Shown here in pieces: positions 50,763 to 58,692 of a stretch of 64,000 nt of DNA. The first letter of the stretch is position 1. Each line of letters begins with the position of its first letter. A program made the position numbers and the translations under genes. Source of the stretch: Bacillota bacterium (GTDB taxonomy: Bacteria > Bacillota > Clostridia > Oscillospirales > Ruminococcaceae); the NCBI GenBank assembly GCA_023439835.1, contig JAEXUW010000009.1, forward strand, positions 124,001-188,000, given 5' to 3'. The notes under the pieces were generated by a model. The model ran no database searches. It was not told where the DNA came from and saw only the letters and a list, made by a program, of their open reading frames with translations.

Positions 50763-51776
50763 ATGATCGTAATTCTAAAGGAAAATCTATCGCAGGAAAC
50801 GGTAATGCCTTTTCTTGAAAACCTTGAAAAAATGGGGGTTAAATGTCATTACAGTCAGGGCACTTCAGCATCTGTAATTGGACTTATCGGCGACACCTCA
50901 AAGCTCGATATTGATTCTATCAGAGCGAGCGAGCTTGTCTATGACGTAAAAAGAGTGTCCGAGCCTTATAAGGCGGCAAACCGCAAGTTTCACCCTGAGG
51001 ACACTGTTATCGAAGTCGGCAAAAGAAAAATCGGCGGTGAGTTCTTCAATGTAATCGCAGGGCCATGCTCTGTCGAAAGTGAGGATCAGATTATTGAAGT
51101 CGCCAAAGCTGTTAAGGCAAGCGGAGCATCACTTTTAAGAGGCGGTGCATTCAAGCCCAGAACCTCACCCTATGCTTTTCAGGGGCTTCACGCTGACGGT
51201 ATCGCTCTTCTTCTTCAGGCAAAAAAAGAAACGGGGCTTCCTATCGTTACTGAAATAATGAGCCTTTCACATTATGACCTTTTCAGTGAGGTTGATGTTA
51301 TTCAGGTTGGCGCAAGAAATATGCAGAACTTTGAAATGCTCAAGGAGCTTGGACGGTGCGGAAAGCCGATACTTCTTAAAAGAGGGCTTGCTAACACACT
51401 TGAGGAGTTTTTGATGAGCGCCGAATACATTATGGCGGGCGGGAACACCGATGTTATCCTCTGTGAAAGAGGGATAAGAACCTTTGAGCCTATGACGAGA
51501 AACACCTTTGATATTTCTGCAATACCGCTTTTGAAAAAGCTGTCACACCTTCCTGTTATAGTTGACCCCAGCCACGCAACAGGAATACCGTGGCTTGTTG
51601 AGCCGCTTTCAAAGGCTTCGGTTTCAGCGGGAGCAGACGGGCTTATGATTGAGGTGCACAACAATCCCAAATGCGCTCTATGTGACGGTGCACAGTCACT
51701 TACCCCAGAGCAATTTGACGGCATTATCAAAAAAGTTTCCGCTCTTGTTCAATTTGAAAACAAGATAATGGCATAG
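50763..51776 (+). CDS. aroF: 3-deoxy-7-phosphoheptulonate (DAHP) synthase
   Basis: A 337-residue enzyme that joins PEP and erythrose-4-phosphate, the first step of aromatic amino-acid synthesis. Residues 1-70 form a ferredoxin-like regulatory domain, as in the Thermotoga-type enzymes inhibited by Tyr and Phe. The barrel follows with AGPCSVES (metal Cys), GGAFKPRTSPYAFQG, ILLKRGLANTLEEF and VDPSHATGIPW. The frame is open upstream to 50706 through the attenuator, but the ATG at 50763 with SD AAAGGAAG gives the family's natural MIVILKE start. It is controlled by an upstream leader peptide and terminator. Confidence 0.95.
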   Translation: MIVILKENLSQETVMPFLENLEKMGVKCHYSQGTSASVIGLIGDTSKLDIDSIRASELVYDVKRVSEPYKAANRKFHPEDTVIEVGKRKIGGEFFNVIAGPCSVESEDQIIEVAKAVKASGASLLRGGAFKPRTSPYAFQGLHADGIALLLQAKKETGLPIVTEIMSLSHYDLFSEVDVIQVGARNMQNFEMLKELGRCGKPILLKRGLANTLEEFLMSAEYIMAGGNTDVILCERGIRTFEPMTRNTFDISAIPLLKKLSHLPVIVDPSHATGIPWLVEPLSKASVSAGADGLMIEVHNNPKCALCDGAQSLTPEQFDGIIKKVSALVQFENKIMA

Positions 51777-51957
51777 CATAGAGTCAGCTACTATTAAATG
51801 TTGACACTTTTTTAATGAAGAAATTCTCCGCCTAATAGCATTATATTATTAATCATTCCTTAAGAATATCAAATAGAATTGATAGTGGAGCAGATGTATT
51901 ATTTAACTATATGAGCGGAATAATAACCGCATAAAAAAACTGAAAGAGGAATGTGAA

Positions 51958-52602
51958 ATGAAGCTTTTTATCGATACTGCAAATGTTGAGCACATCAAAG
52001 AAATCAACTCACTTGGAATTATTTGCGGTGTAACCACAAACCCAAGCCTTATCGCAAAGGAAGGCAGGGATTTCAAAGAAGTCGTAAAGGAAATCACAGA
52101 AATTGTTGACGGACCGATATCCGCCGAGGTTATTTCAATGGAAGCCGACGGAATGGTCAGCGAGGCTTCTGAGCTTGTTAAAATCCATAAGAATATCGTA
52201 ATAAAAATACCTATGTGTGCCGAAGGGCTTAAAGCAACAAAAATTCTTTCATCAATGGGAATCAAAACAAACGTCACTCTGATTTTCTCTGCTGCTCAAG
52301 CGCTGTTTGCGGCTAGATCAGGCGCAACATACGTCAGCCCCTTTCTGGGAAGAGTTGACGATATCGGTTCTGTCGGAATGACACTGATAGAAGACATTGT
52401 TCAGATTTTTGAGCTTCACGATATAAAAACAGAGATTATTTCAGCGAGTGTGCGCTCACCTATTCATGTCATAGAAGCCGCAAAGGCAGGCTCTCATATT
52501 GCGACAGTGCCTTATAATGTACTTGTCCAGTGTATTTCACACCCACTTACTACTTCAGGAATCGAAAGGTTTCTAAAAGATTGGGAAAACGTCCCCAAAT
52601 AA
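51958..52602 (+). CDS. Transaldolase / fructose-6-phosphate aldolase family
   Basis: A 214-residue barrel enzyme of the small transaldolase (TalC/FSA) class. Signatures: FIDTANVEHIKE, CGVTTNPSLIAKEG, the Schiff-base lysine in NIVIKIPMC (about 82), NVTLIFSAAQALFAARSGATYVSPFLGRVDD. These enzymes either transfer dihydroxyacetone in the pentose-phosphate pathway or cleave fructose-6-phosphate; sequence alone does not decide. Transaldolase activity would supply erythrose-4-phosphate for the adjacent aroF. SD AGAGGAA before the ATG. The 181 bp after aroF hold no clear promoter, so cotranscription is possible. Confidence 0.9.
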   Translation: MKLFIDTANVEHIKEINSLGIICGVTTNPSLIAKEGRDFKEVVKEITEIVDGPISAEVISMEADGMVSEASELVKIHKNIVIKIPMCAEGLKATKILSSMGIKTNVTLIFSAAQALFAARSGATYVSPFLGRVDDIGSVGMTLIEDIVQIFELHDIKTEIISASVRSPIHVIEAAKAGSHIATVPYNVLVQCISHPLTTSGIERFLKDWENVPK

Positions 52603-52625
52603 GAACAGCATTAATATTTCCAAAT

Positions 52626-52656
52626 AAAAAAGAGGGCACTGCGCCCTCTTTTTTTG
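52626..52656. terminator. Bidirectional terminator
   Basis: AGAGGGC (52631-52637) pairs with GCCCTCT (52643-52649), flanked by A- and T-runs that extend the stem. It lies between convergent genes. Confidence 0.92.
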
Positions 52657-52665
52657 CTATTTCAG

Positions 52666-53313
52666 TTATTCGTTTGAAAGAATAACATCAATTTCATTGA
52701 AAACGATGTTCGGATAGTTTGAATCCTGAACTGAGACTTCAACGTCAGTTGTTATTGGGTTAATTATTGTGAGAAGATCAGGTGTGGTTGAGATTGTTAC
52801 AGTGACAGTGATGTCATCCGACATCGCATAGCCTTCAGGCGCATAATCCTGAACTATATAATAATCTCTTCCGCCTGTTGCACCGACAAGGTGAGGGACT
52901 GAGAATGTTCCTTCAAAGCCCACTTCGTCTGAGCTTTCAAACTGTGCTAGAAGCATGGTTTGAGCTTCGTCGGCATAAACGCTGAAAAGTGAGCCTTCGA
53001 CAGGGTCTCCTGCCACTGCATCGAGAACTATTACGGATAGAGTTAGGTCGTTTCCTTCAATTGGAGCAAGTGTTACAGGCGTTGTTAGCATGCCCTCTGT
53101 AACATCAAAATCAGTGTTTACATATCTTACATAACCGCTTGGAACGGTCTCTTCACTCTGTTCAAGAGTATACCCAGTGCCAACGGGCACGTCGGTAAAG
53201 GTGGCTAGACCGCTGGTGTCAGTGGTTTGTTCCTGATAAAATGCCAAGTTGTAATTCAACTCCTTCAAATGTTTGGTTTGGATAATGAATGTCTGATACC
53301 CTGACAGTAACAT
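52666..53313 (-). pseudogene. SpaA/Cna_B-like protein, C-terminal part after a frameshift
   Basis: A 215-codon frame. From about residue 30 it reads as prealbumin-like (Cna_B/SpaA) repeats: GLATFTDVPVGTGYTLEQSE with PSGYVRYVN, then VPHLVGATGGRDYYIVQDYAPEGYAM. The last part, TDVEVSVQDSNYPNIVFNEI, resembles TDVTVRVSDIHYPNQTFEGV at the end of the upstream frame. There is no SD before its first ATG, and its first 27 residues do not look like the family. It is therefore best read as the continuation of the overlapping upstream frame by a single +1 shift near 53245-53255. There is no LPXTG sorting signal. Confidence 0.65.
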
Positions 53314-53617
53314 CTGTGCAGGGTTTGCTTCTGTATGGTTGATTAAAAATGAAACAGAAGCTATAACACTTATCCTTATTCAGCGTTACCCATTTCCATT
53401 GTCTGAGAGGACTTTGTAAATATGCAGCGCTGATTATCAGCTTATATTTCCCTGAATGCACTACTGAAAATTCCGCCTTGCCTAAACAATTGGTATACTC
53501 CGACACAACCGGTTTTCCGCAGGAATCCAGAACGCATACGAAACAGCAGACAGGATAAGTACAATTGCTTTTGCAATTTATTGATATATTACCTTTTTTG
53601 GTTTTTCTAAAATTCAT
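53219..53617 (-). pseudogene. SpaA/Cna_B-like protein, N-terminal part before a frameshift
   Basis: A 132-codon frame. It starts MNFRKTKKGN with no signal peptide and is rich in cysteine at first (CKSNCTYPVCCFVCVLDSCG). One prealbumin-like domain follows (CLGKAEFSVVHSGKYKLIISA). The frame leaves the domain pattern at FEGVELQL and stops soon after at 53219, while the +1 frame continues the fold. The combined product would be about 315 residues. SD AGGCGG is weak. It may be a decayed gene, a sequencing error or a programmed shift. Confidence 0.6.
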
Positions 53618-53700
53618 ATTCGCCGCCTGTTATTAGTAATTTTGTCGAATTTTCAGGGCTTTTACATACTATGTATTTAAAGGAATATTGACACAAGAAA

Positions 53701-53735
53701 ACACGGCATCACCGCAAAAAGCGATAACGCCGTGT
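53701..53735 (-). terminator. Terminator of the peroxiredoxin-superoxide reductase operon
   Basis: ACACGGC (53701-53707) pairs with GCCGTGT (53729-53735), followed on the minus strand by GTTTTC. It lies 16 bp after the superoxide reductase stop. Confidence 0.65.
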
Positions 53736-53750
53736 AATAAAATCTTATGC

Positions 53751-54131
53751 TTAGATATCCGTTTTCCAGAGCCCGTGAAGATTGCAGTAAGCAAAGACAG
53801 CGACAGGCTTGTCTTCTATAACAGCAAAATCAGCCTCGGGGGCATCGCCGGGATTCAGGCACTTTCTCTGTCCGCCCTTTTCAGTCTGAAGATATACCCA
53901 CTGAATTGAATGCTCCTCAGTCATGGGGTGAGGAACAGAACCAATAGAAACCTTGACAGTGCTTCCTTCAACAGTAACCACAGGAACGTGCTTTTCCTTG
54001 CTTGCGTCAACGGTGTTTGCAACAAGCTCACTCATAGGCTCACCGCAGCAAATCATCGGCACTCCCCCGTCGTTTAGCATTCCGATAAGATTACCGCAAT
54101 GCTTGCAAATGTAAAATTTCTGATTGCACAT
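53751..54131 (-). CDS. dfx: Desulfoferrodoxin (superoxide reductase)
   Basis: A 126-residue non-haem iron protein that reduces superoxide to hydrogen peroxide without making oxygen, typical of anaerobes. The N-terminal rubredoxin-like site has C9, C12, C28 and C29 (ICKHCG, ICCGEPM). The active-site iron ligands are seen in KEKHVPV, PHPMTEEHSIQW and AYCNLHGLW, so both centres are complete (2Fe-SOR). It lies 29 bp after the peroxiredoxin gene, which would remove the peroxide formed. Both are probably driven by the promoter with the TGTGA-N5-TCACA site. Confidence 0.95.
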   Translation of the reverse strand: MCNQKFYICKHCGNLIGMLNDGGVPMICCGEPMSELVANTVDASKEKHVPVVTVEGSTVKVSIGSVPHPMTEEHSIQWVYLQTEKGGQRKCLNPGDAPEADFAVIEDKPVAVFAYCNLHGLWKTDI

Positions 54132-54160
54132 ACATTTTTCTCCTTTATATTTATTGCGCT

Positions 54161-54835
54161 TTATTTTTCGCGCTTAAAGCACATGAACCAATCAAGACAG
54201 TATTTGTCGTCGTCCGTACTCTCCATTCTTTCCTTCGCAGTTCCACAAGAGCCAGCCGTGGGAATGATTACGTCGTCGCCGGGACGCCAGTCAGCAGGTG
54301 TTGCAACCTTATCTGCATCTGCTTTTTGAAGTGCTTGAATAATTCGCTTGATTTCATCAAAGTTTCTTCCAGTAGAAAGAGGATAATAAAGAATAGTCCG
54401 AATCTTAGCTTGAGGGTCAATGATAAATACAGCTCTTACCGCCTGAGTATTTGACTGACCCGGCTGAATCATACCGTATTTGTTGGCAACCTCCATTCTG
54501 ATATCTTCAATCAGCGGGAATTTAACCTCGACATTCTTCTTGCCGTTCCATTCAATCTCCTGAATTTTTCTAAGCCATGCGATATGTGCATACAGAGAGT
54601 CGACAGAAAGCCCGACAAGCTCAGTATTAAGTGCCTTGAACTCATCCGCCATAGAAGCAAAGGTCATAAATTCGGTTGTGCAAACAGGTGTGAAGTCGGC
54701 AGGGTGTGAAAACAAAATTACCCATTTCCCCTTAAAATCCTCGGGAAAGCTGATAGGCCCCTGTGTTGTCACAGCAGTAAAAGCGGGAGCGTCGTCACCG
54801 ATTAGTGGCATTCTGTAGGTTGTTTTCTCTTCCAT
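54161..54835 (-). CDS. Peroxiredoxin (Prx6-type)
   Basis: A 224-residue thiol peroxidase. The peroxidatic cysteine is C52 in HPADFTPVCTTEF. GLSVDSLYAHIAWL and RAVFIIDPQ are typical of the Prx6/AhpC-TSA branch with a long C-terminal domain. The C-terminus has further cysteines (TAGSCGTAKE, KYCLDWFMC) that may resolve the disulfide. It removes hydrogen peroxide and organic peroxides. SD AGGAGG. It is first gene of the operon with superoxide reductase, so together they form a superoxide-to-water pathway. Confidence 0.93.
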   Translation of the reverse strand: MEEKTTYRMPLIGDDAPAFTAVTTQGPISFPEDFKGKWVILFSHPADFTPVCTTEFMTFASMADEFKALNTELVGLSVDSLYAHIAWLRKIQEIEWNGKKNVEVKFPLIEDIRMEVANKYGMIQPGQSNTQAVRAVFIIDPQAKIRTILYYPLSTGRNFDEIKRIIQALQKADADKVATPADWRPGDDVIIPTAGSCGTAKERMESTDDDKYCLDWFMCFKREK

Positions 54836-54878
54836 AATAAAAATCCTCCTTTATAATTTATTGGCATTCAATGAATTA

Positions 54879-54920
54879 ATGATAACAGGAAAAATTTATA
54901 TCTTCTGTGACAAAGTCACA
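54879..54920 (-). promoter_or_regulatory. Activator-type promoter of peroxiredoxin operon with TGTGA-N5-TCACA site
   Basis: A perfect palindrome TGTGACAAAGTCACA at 54906-54920. The -10 box TATCAT (minus strand) is at 54879-54884, with no -35 (CAGAAG). The site centre, 54913, is about 41 bp upstream of the predicted start at about 54872, the class II position of Crp/Fnr activators. Confidence 0.6.
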
Positions 54921-55004
54921 CCAACAAGGTATACTTTCATGCATATATAATACCATATATTTCACTATATTTCAACAATAAAAATGTAAAAAAATATAAA
55001 TAGC

Positions 55005-55033
55005 TTGAATGTTCTCTGCCACCGTTGTATAAT
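55005..55033 (+). promoter_or_regulatory. Sigma-A promoter of the ZIP transporter gene
   Basis: TTGAAT (55005-55010), 17 bp, TATAAT (55028-55033). Leader about 23 nt. Confidence 0.85.
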
Positions 55034-55062
55034 ATAAGAAAATTAACAGGTGCGGAGGCTAT

Positions 55063-55854
55063 ATGAAATCAATTCTATACGCTTTTTATGGAACAGGCTT
55101 TACATTTTTGATGACAACCGCTGGGGCGGCAATGGTTTTCCTATTCAGAAAAAAGACAAGTGACAATATTCAGAGTATATTCCTCGGCTTTGCTTCGGGC
55201 GTGATGATTGCAGCGTCGGTTTGGTCGCTTTTAATTCCTGCAATCGGCTTGGCTGAAGAAAACGGAAAAACCGGATGGATTCCCGCTGCGGGCGGTTTTA
55301 TTATGGGCGGGCTGTTTTTGTTTTTGCTCGACAGACTTTTACCCCATCTTCATCCGGGAAGCGATGAGCCTGAGGGTATTTCGTCATCTCTCAAAAGAAC
55401 CACCTTATTAATATTCGCCGTTACACTTCACAATATTCCTGAGGGAATGGCTGTGGGACTTTCATTTGCACTTGCGGCACAGGCTGATTCTGACCCTGCT
55501 CTGTTAGCGGGCGCAATGGCTCTTGCTGTGGGAATGGGCATACAGAACTTCCCTGAGGGTGCGGCTATTTCCCTCCCCCTCCGACAGGAGGGTATGAAGC
55601 CGGGTAAAGCATTTTTGTGTGGAAGCTTATCGGGTATAGTTGAGCCTATTTTCGGTGTTTTGACAGTAGTCATAGCGGGGAGCATTGCTCCTCTTATGCC
55701 CTGGCTTTTATCCTTTGCGGCGGGTGCAATGATATTCGTCGTGGTTGAGGAGCTTATTCCCGAGGCTCATTTAGGCGAGCATTCTCACATCGGCACTTTT
55801 GGCGTAATGGCAGGCTTTGTAATAATGATGGTGCTTGATGTTGCGTTGGGATAA
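55063..55854 (+). CDS. ZIP-family metal transporter
   Basis: A 263-residue membrane protein with about eight helices. The ZIP metal-transport motifs are HNIPEGMAVGLSFAL (helix IV, about 127-141) and NFPEGAAISLPL (helix V); a His-containing loop DRLLPHLHPG lies between helices III and IV. It resembles bacterial ZupT/GufA, which import zinc, iron or manganese. SD GGAGG. It is a single gene with a clear promoter and terminator. Confidence 0.92.
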   Translation: MKSILYAFYGTGFTFLMTTAGAAMVFLFRKKTSDNIQSIFLGFASGVMIAASVWSLLIPAIGLAEENGKTGWIPAAGGFIMGGLFLFLLDRLLPHLHPGSDEPEGISSSLKRTTLLIFAVTLHNIPEGMAVGLSFALAAQADSDPALLAGAMALAVGMGIQNFPEGAAISLPLRQEGMKPGKAFLCGSLSGIVEPIFGVLTVVIAGSIAPLMPWLLSFAAGAMIFVVVEELIPEAHLGEHSHIGTFGVMAGFVIMMVLDVALG

Positions 55855-55871
55855 TTTTTGAATAAAAATAG

Positions 55872-55914
55872 AACGGATATCATGGCTGACAAAAAGCCTT
55901 GATATCCGTTTTGA
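55872..55914. terminator. Bidirectional terminator
   Basis: AACGGATATCA (55872-55882) pairs with TGATATCCGTT (55900-55910), with an inner GGCT/AGCC helix and a T-rich end, between convergent genes. Confidence 0.88.
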
Positions 55915-55945
55915 TTTGATAACTAAAATTTAAACAGGTCAGTAA

Positions 55946-57640
55946 TTATTTCTTTTCGGCACCGCAAGGGTGTTTTGGTGAACAGTCAAAGCCGGCGTTT
56001 TTCATAACGGAATTATACAGCCTGTATCCACCAGCAAGGTTATAGCATTTAAAGCCTTTTTGTGAAAGAATACGGCAGGCAATATAGCTTCTAAGCCCAC
56101 TTTGGCAGTTGACATAGACAGGCTTGCTATTATCAAGCTCATTAATTCTTTCTCTTAAACTGTCAAGAGGAATGTGCACTGTATTTTCAATGTGTCCCCT
56201 TGAATATTCAAAATCAGTTCTCACGTCGAGAAGAGTTATGCCTTCAGTATGCTGGAGTCCTTCAACATCATGCCAGTGATACTGCGAAACCTTCCCCGTC
56301 AGGATGTTTTCAATCACAAAGCCTGCCATATTCACAGGATCCTTTGCCGATGAAAACGGCGGTGCATAGGCATGCTCAAGCTCTGTTAAATCATATGCTG
56401 TCATCTTCGCTCTTATAGCTGCTGCAAAAACATCACATCGCTTGTCAACGCCGTCATAGCCGACAATTTGTGCGCCAAGAAGCCTCCCGCTTTTATTTTC
56501 ATAAATAACCTTAATGCTCATAAAGGTTGCACCGGGATAATAACCCGCATGAGAGCCTGAAAACAGAAATACCTTATCATAATCAAGACCGAGTGACTTC
56601 GCTTTTTTCTCATTGATTCCCGTGGCGGCAACGGTCATATCAAATACCTTTAGAATTGCCGTGCCCTGTGTGCCTTTGTATGCGCGGTCAAGTCCGCAAA
56701 TATTATCTGCGGCAATTCGCCCCTGTTTGTTTGCAGGCCCCGCCAAAGGGATAAAATCATCCTCGTCTGTAACAAAATTTTTAACCTCAACCGCATCTCC
56801 TACTGCATAAATATCCGCATCTGAAGTCAGCATATGGTCGTCTGTAATTATAGCACCTTTGTTATTAAGCTTTAGCCCCGCTTTTTCGGCAAGCGACGAA
56901 TCAGGACGAACGCCAACAGACATGATTACCATATCGGCGACTACCGAACCGTCCTTAAGCTTGATTGTCAGGGAGGTATCGTCTGGCTCAAATTCGGTTA
57001 CGGCATTGTTGAGTATTACCTTCACACCCTTTGTTGCGAGATAACCTTGAACATCACACGCTGTGTCAACGTCAATCGGTGCGATAAGATGCTGTGCCAT
57101 TTCGATAATTGTTACAGCTAGTCCCGCTTTGATAAGATTCTCAGCCATTTCAACACCGATATAACCACCACCCACAACAACAGCCGTTTTAGGCTTTTTG
57201 CTTTTTATAAACTCGTCAATTTTAAGTGTATCGGGAATATTTCGCAATGTGAAAATACGTTCATTGTCTATACCTTTTATCGGCGGGCGCACAGGCTCGG
57301 CACCGGGGGAAAGTATAAGCTTATCATAGCTTTCCTCATAAAAACTCCCCTCGTTAACCCTCTTGACGGAAACTGTTTTTTTGTCACGATTGATTGAAAC
57401 CGCCTCGCTAAAGGTTCTGACATCAATTCGAAATCTGCTTAAAAAGCTCTGAGGTGTCTGAAGCGTCAGAGCGGTCTTTTCCGTTATCTCACCGCCTATA
57501 TAATAAGGCAGTCCGCAGTTTGCATATGAAATGTACTCGCCTCTTTCAAGAATAATAATTTCCGCATTCTCATCAAGCCTGCGAAGTCTTGCCGCTGCTG
57601 AGGCTCCGCCAGCTACTCCGCCGATAATAACAATTTTCAT
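55946..57640 (-). CDS. CoA-disulfide reductase/NADH oxidase-like protein with rhodanese domain
   Basis: A 564-residue flavoprotein. The FAD-binding GGVAGGASAAARLRRL (7-22) is followed by the single active cysteine C42 in SYANCGLPYYIGG. The NAD(P)H Rossmann motif is VVVGGGYIGVEMAENL, and the second FAD site is ADIYAVGDAV. Residues about 460-555 form a rhodanese domain with the catalytic Cys loop NCQSGLRSY. This CoADR-rhodanese architecture reduces CoA-disulfide, persulfide or polysulfide. It is a single minus-strand gene with an activator-type promoter sharing the TGTGA-N5-TCACA site, divergent from the ferredoxin gene. Confidence 0.92.
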   Translation of the reverse strand: MKIVIIGGVAGGASAAARLRRLDENAEIIILERGEYISYANCGLPYYIGGEITEKTALTLQTPQSFLSRFRIDVRTFSEAVSINRDKKTVSVKRVNEGSFYEESYDKLILSPGAEPVRPPIKGIDNERIFTLRNIPDTLKIDEFIKSKKPKTAVVVGGGYIGVEMAENLIKAGLAVTIIEMAQHLIAPIDVDTACDVQGYLATKGVKVILNNAVTEFEPDDTSLTIKLKDGSVVADMVIMSVGVRPDSSLAEKAGLKLNNKGAIITDDHMLTSDADIYAVGDAVEVKNFVTDEDDFIPLAGPANKQGRIAADNICGLDRAYKGTQGTAILKVFDMTVAATGINEKKAKSLGLDYDKVFLFSGSHAGYYPGATFMSIKVIYENKSGRLLGAQIVGYDGVDKRCDVFAAAIRAKMTAYDLTELEHAYAPPFSSAKDPVNMAGFVIENILTGKVSQYHWHDVEGLQHTEGITLLDVRTDFEYSRGHIENTVHIPLDSLRERINELDNSKPVYVNCQSGLRSYIACRILSQKGFKCYNLAGGYRLYNSVMKNAGFDCSPKHPCGAEKK

Positions 57641-57670
57641 TCCATTCCCTCCAACCAGTTTTAATAATTT

Positions 57671-57712
57671 ATTATATCATAATTTTGCCAATATATCTGT
57701 AACCTTGTCACA
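57671..57712 (-). promoter_or_regulatory. Activator-type promoter of CoADR-rhodanese gene with TGTGA-N5-TCACA-like site
   Basis: On the minus strand, TGTGACAAGGTTACA (57698-57712), one mismatch in the ten core bases. The -10 box TATAAT is at 57671-57676 with a poor -35. The site centre, 57705, is about 41 bp before the predicted start at about 57664. Confidence 0.6.
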
Positions 57713-57767
57713 TTTTTTTCTAAATAAATTCCTAAAGCCGTCATTTAAAAATAGTTTCTCGCTTGTT

Positions 57768-57809
57768 TGTGACGTAATCACTTAAGAAAAGTGCCTTGTG
57801 TGCTATACT
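57768..57809 (+). promoter_or_regulatory. Activator-type promoter of ferredoxin operon with TGTGA-N5-TCACA-like site
   Basis: TGTGACGTAATCACT (57768-57782), one mismatch in the ten core bases. An extended -10 TGC-TATACT ends at 57809, with a poor -35 (CTTAAG). The site centre, 57775, is about 41 bp before the predicted start at about 57816. Confidence 0.6.
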
Positions 57810-57839
57810 TTCAAAGTAATATTGTTAAGAGGTGATTTA

Positions 57840-58046
57840 ATGGGTTTTAAAACAAAACCAACTGCATCAATTATTAAGGACTTATGTGTTGCGTGCGGAA
57901 GCTGTGTTCCGGTGTGTCCAAAATCCGCAATTAAAATTATCAGCGGCATTTATGCCGATGTTGACAAAAATTTGTGTATCGGCTGCAAGAAATGTATTAA
58001 CGTCTGCCCTGCGTCTGTGATAAAAATGGAGGTGTCCTCACGATGA
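57840..58046 (+). CDS. Ferredoxin, 2[4Fe-4S]
   Basis: A 68-residue ferredoxin. Two classic cluster motifs are visible: C16-C19-C22-C26 (CVACGSCVPVCP) and C46-C49-C52-C56 (CIGCKKCINVCP). It carries low-potential electrons. I choose the ATG at 57840 with SD AGAGGTG; the frame extends 14 codons upstream without support and into the promoter region. It overlaps the next gene by 4 bp (ATGA), so it likely serves as electron partner of that membrane Fe-S protein. Confidence 0.93.
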   Translation: MGFKTKPTASIIKDLCVACGSCVPVCPKSAIKIISGIYADVDKNLCIGCKKCINVCPASVIKMEVSSR

Positions 58047-58633
58047 AGAAGAAACACTGGTATGACTATCTCTGGATATGGTCAGCAATTTATCTCACTC
58101 TCGGGTTTGTCAATATACTTTTTGCGTGGCTTGGGCTTTTGTGCTTTTTTATTCCTCTTGTCATGTCGTTTGCGGGGAAAGGAAAAGCATACTGCAACAA
58201 ATACTGTGGCAGAGGTCAGCTATTCGCATTAATCGGGGGGAACCTTGGTTTATCCCGAAAAAAAAGCATACCCGCCTTCATCAAGAGCAAGGCTTTTAGA
58301 TACGGCTTTTTGATTTTCTTTATTGCAATGTTTTTCAGTATGCTTTTTTCAACATACCTAGTTTTTTCGGGTGCTTCAAGCCTAAAAGAAATCGTTACTC
58401 TTATTTGGAGCATTAAGCTCCCCTGGCAATGGGCATATTCGGGGGAAATATTTTCGCCGTGGGTTGCTCAATTTGCGTTTGGATTTTACAGCGTGATGCT
58501 TACTTCAACGATTCTGGGCTTTATCACGATGATACTTTTCAAGCCTCGTTCATGGTGCGTCTACTGCCCGATGGGAACAATGACGCAGCTTATCTGCAAA
58601 GCAAAGCATAAGCCAGATGATATTTCTGCATAA
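58043..58633 (+). CDS. 4Fe-4S-binding membrane protein, NapH/CcoG-like
   Basis: A 196-residue membrane protein with about four to five helices. Two cysteine motifs face the cytoplasm: YCNKYCGRGQLF (about 50-61) and WCVYCPMGTMTQL (about 171-183), the CxxxC(P/G)xG pattern of NapH/NosR/CcoG-type ferredoxin-like membrane proteins. They pass electrons across or along the membrane. It is cotranscribed with the ferredoxin gene. The electron donor or acceptor is unknown. The neighbouring persulfide-reductase-type flavoprotein and shared promoter site suggest a redox or sulfur role. Confidence 0.85.
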   Translation: MKKKHWYDYLWIWSAIYLTLGFVNILFAWLGLLCFFIPLVMSFAGKGKAYCNKYCGRGQLFALIGGNLGLSRKKSIPAFIKSKAFRYGFLIFFIAMFFSMLFSTYLVFSGASSLKEIVTLIWSIKLPWQWAYSGEIFSPWVAQFAFGFYSVMLTSTILGFITMILFKPRSWCVYCPMGTMTQLICKAKHKPDDISA

Positions 58634-58650
58634 TACTTTCTTCCATTATA

Positions 58651-58682
58651 AAAACCGGTCGGTAATAAAACTGACCGGTTTT
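58651..58682. terminator. Bidirectional terminator
   Basis: AAAACCGGTC (58651-58660) pairs with GACCGGTTTT (58673-58682), with an inner GT/AC extension, between convergent genes. Confidence 0.9.
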
Positions 58683-58692
58683 CTTATTGTAC

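Noticed and set aside
51302..51730. 142-codon minus-strand frame
   Set aside because: Antisense inside aroF, which is fully supported.
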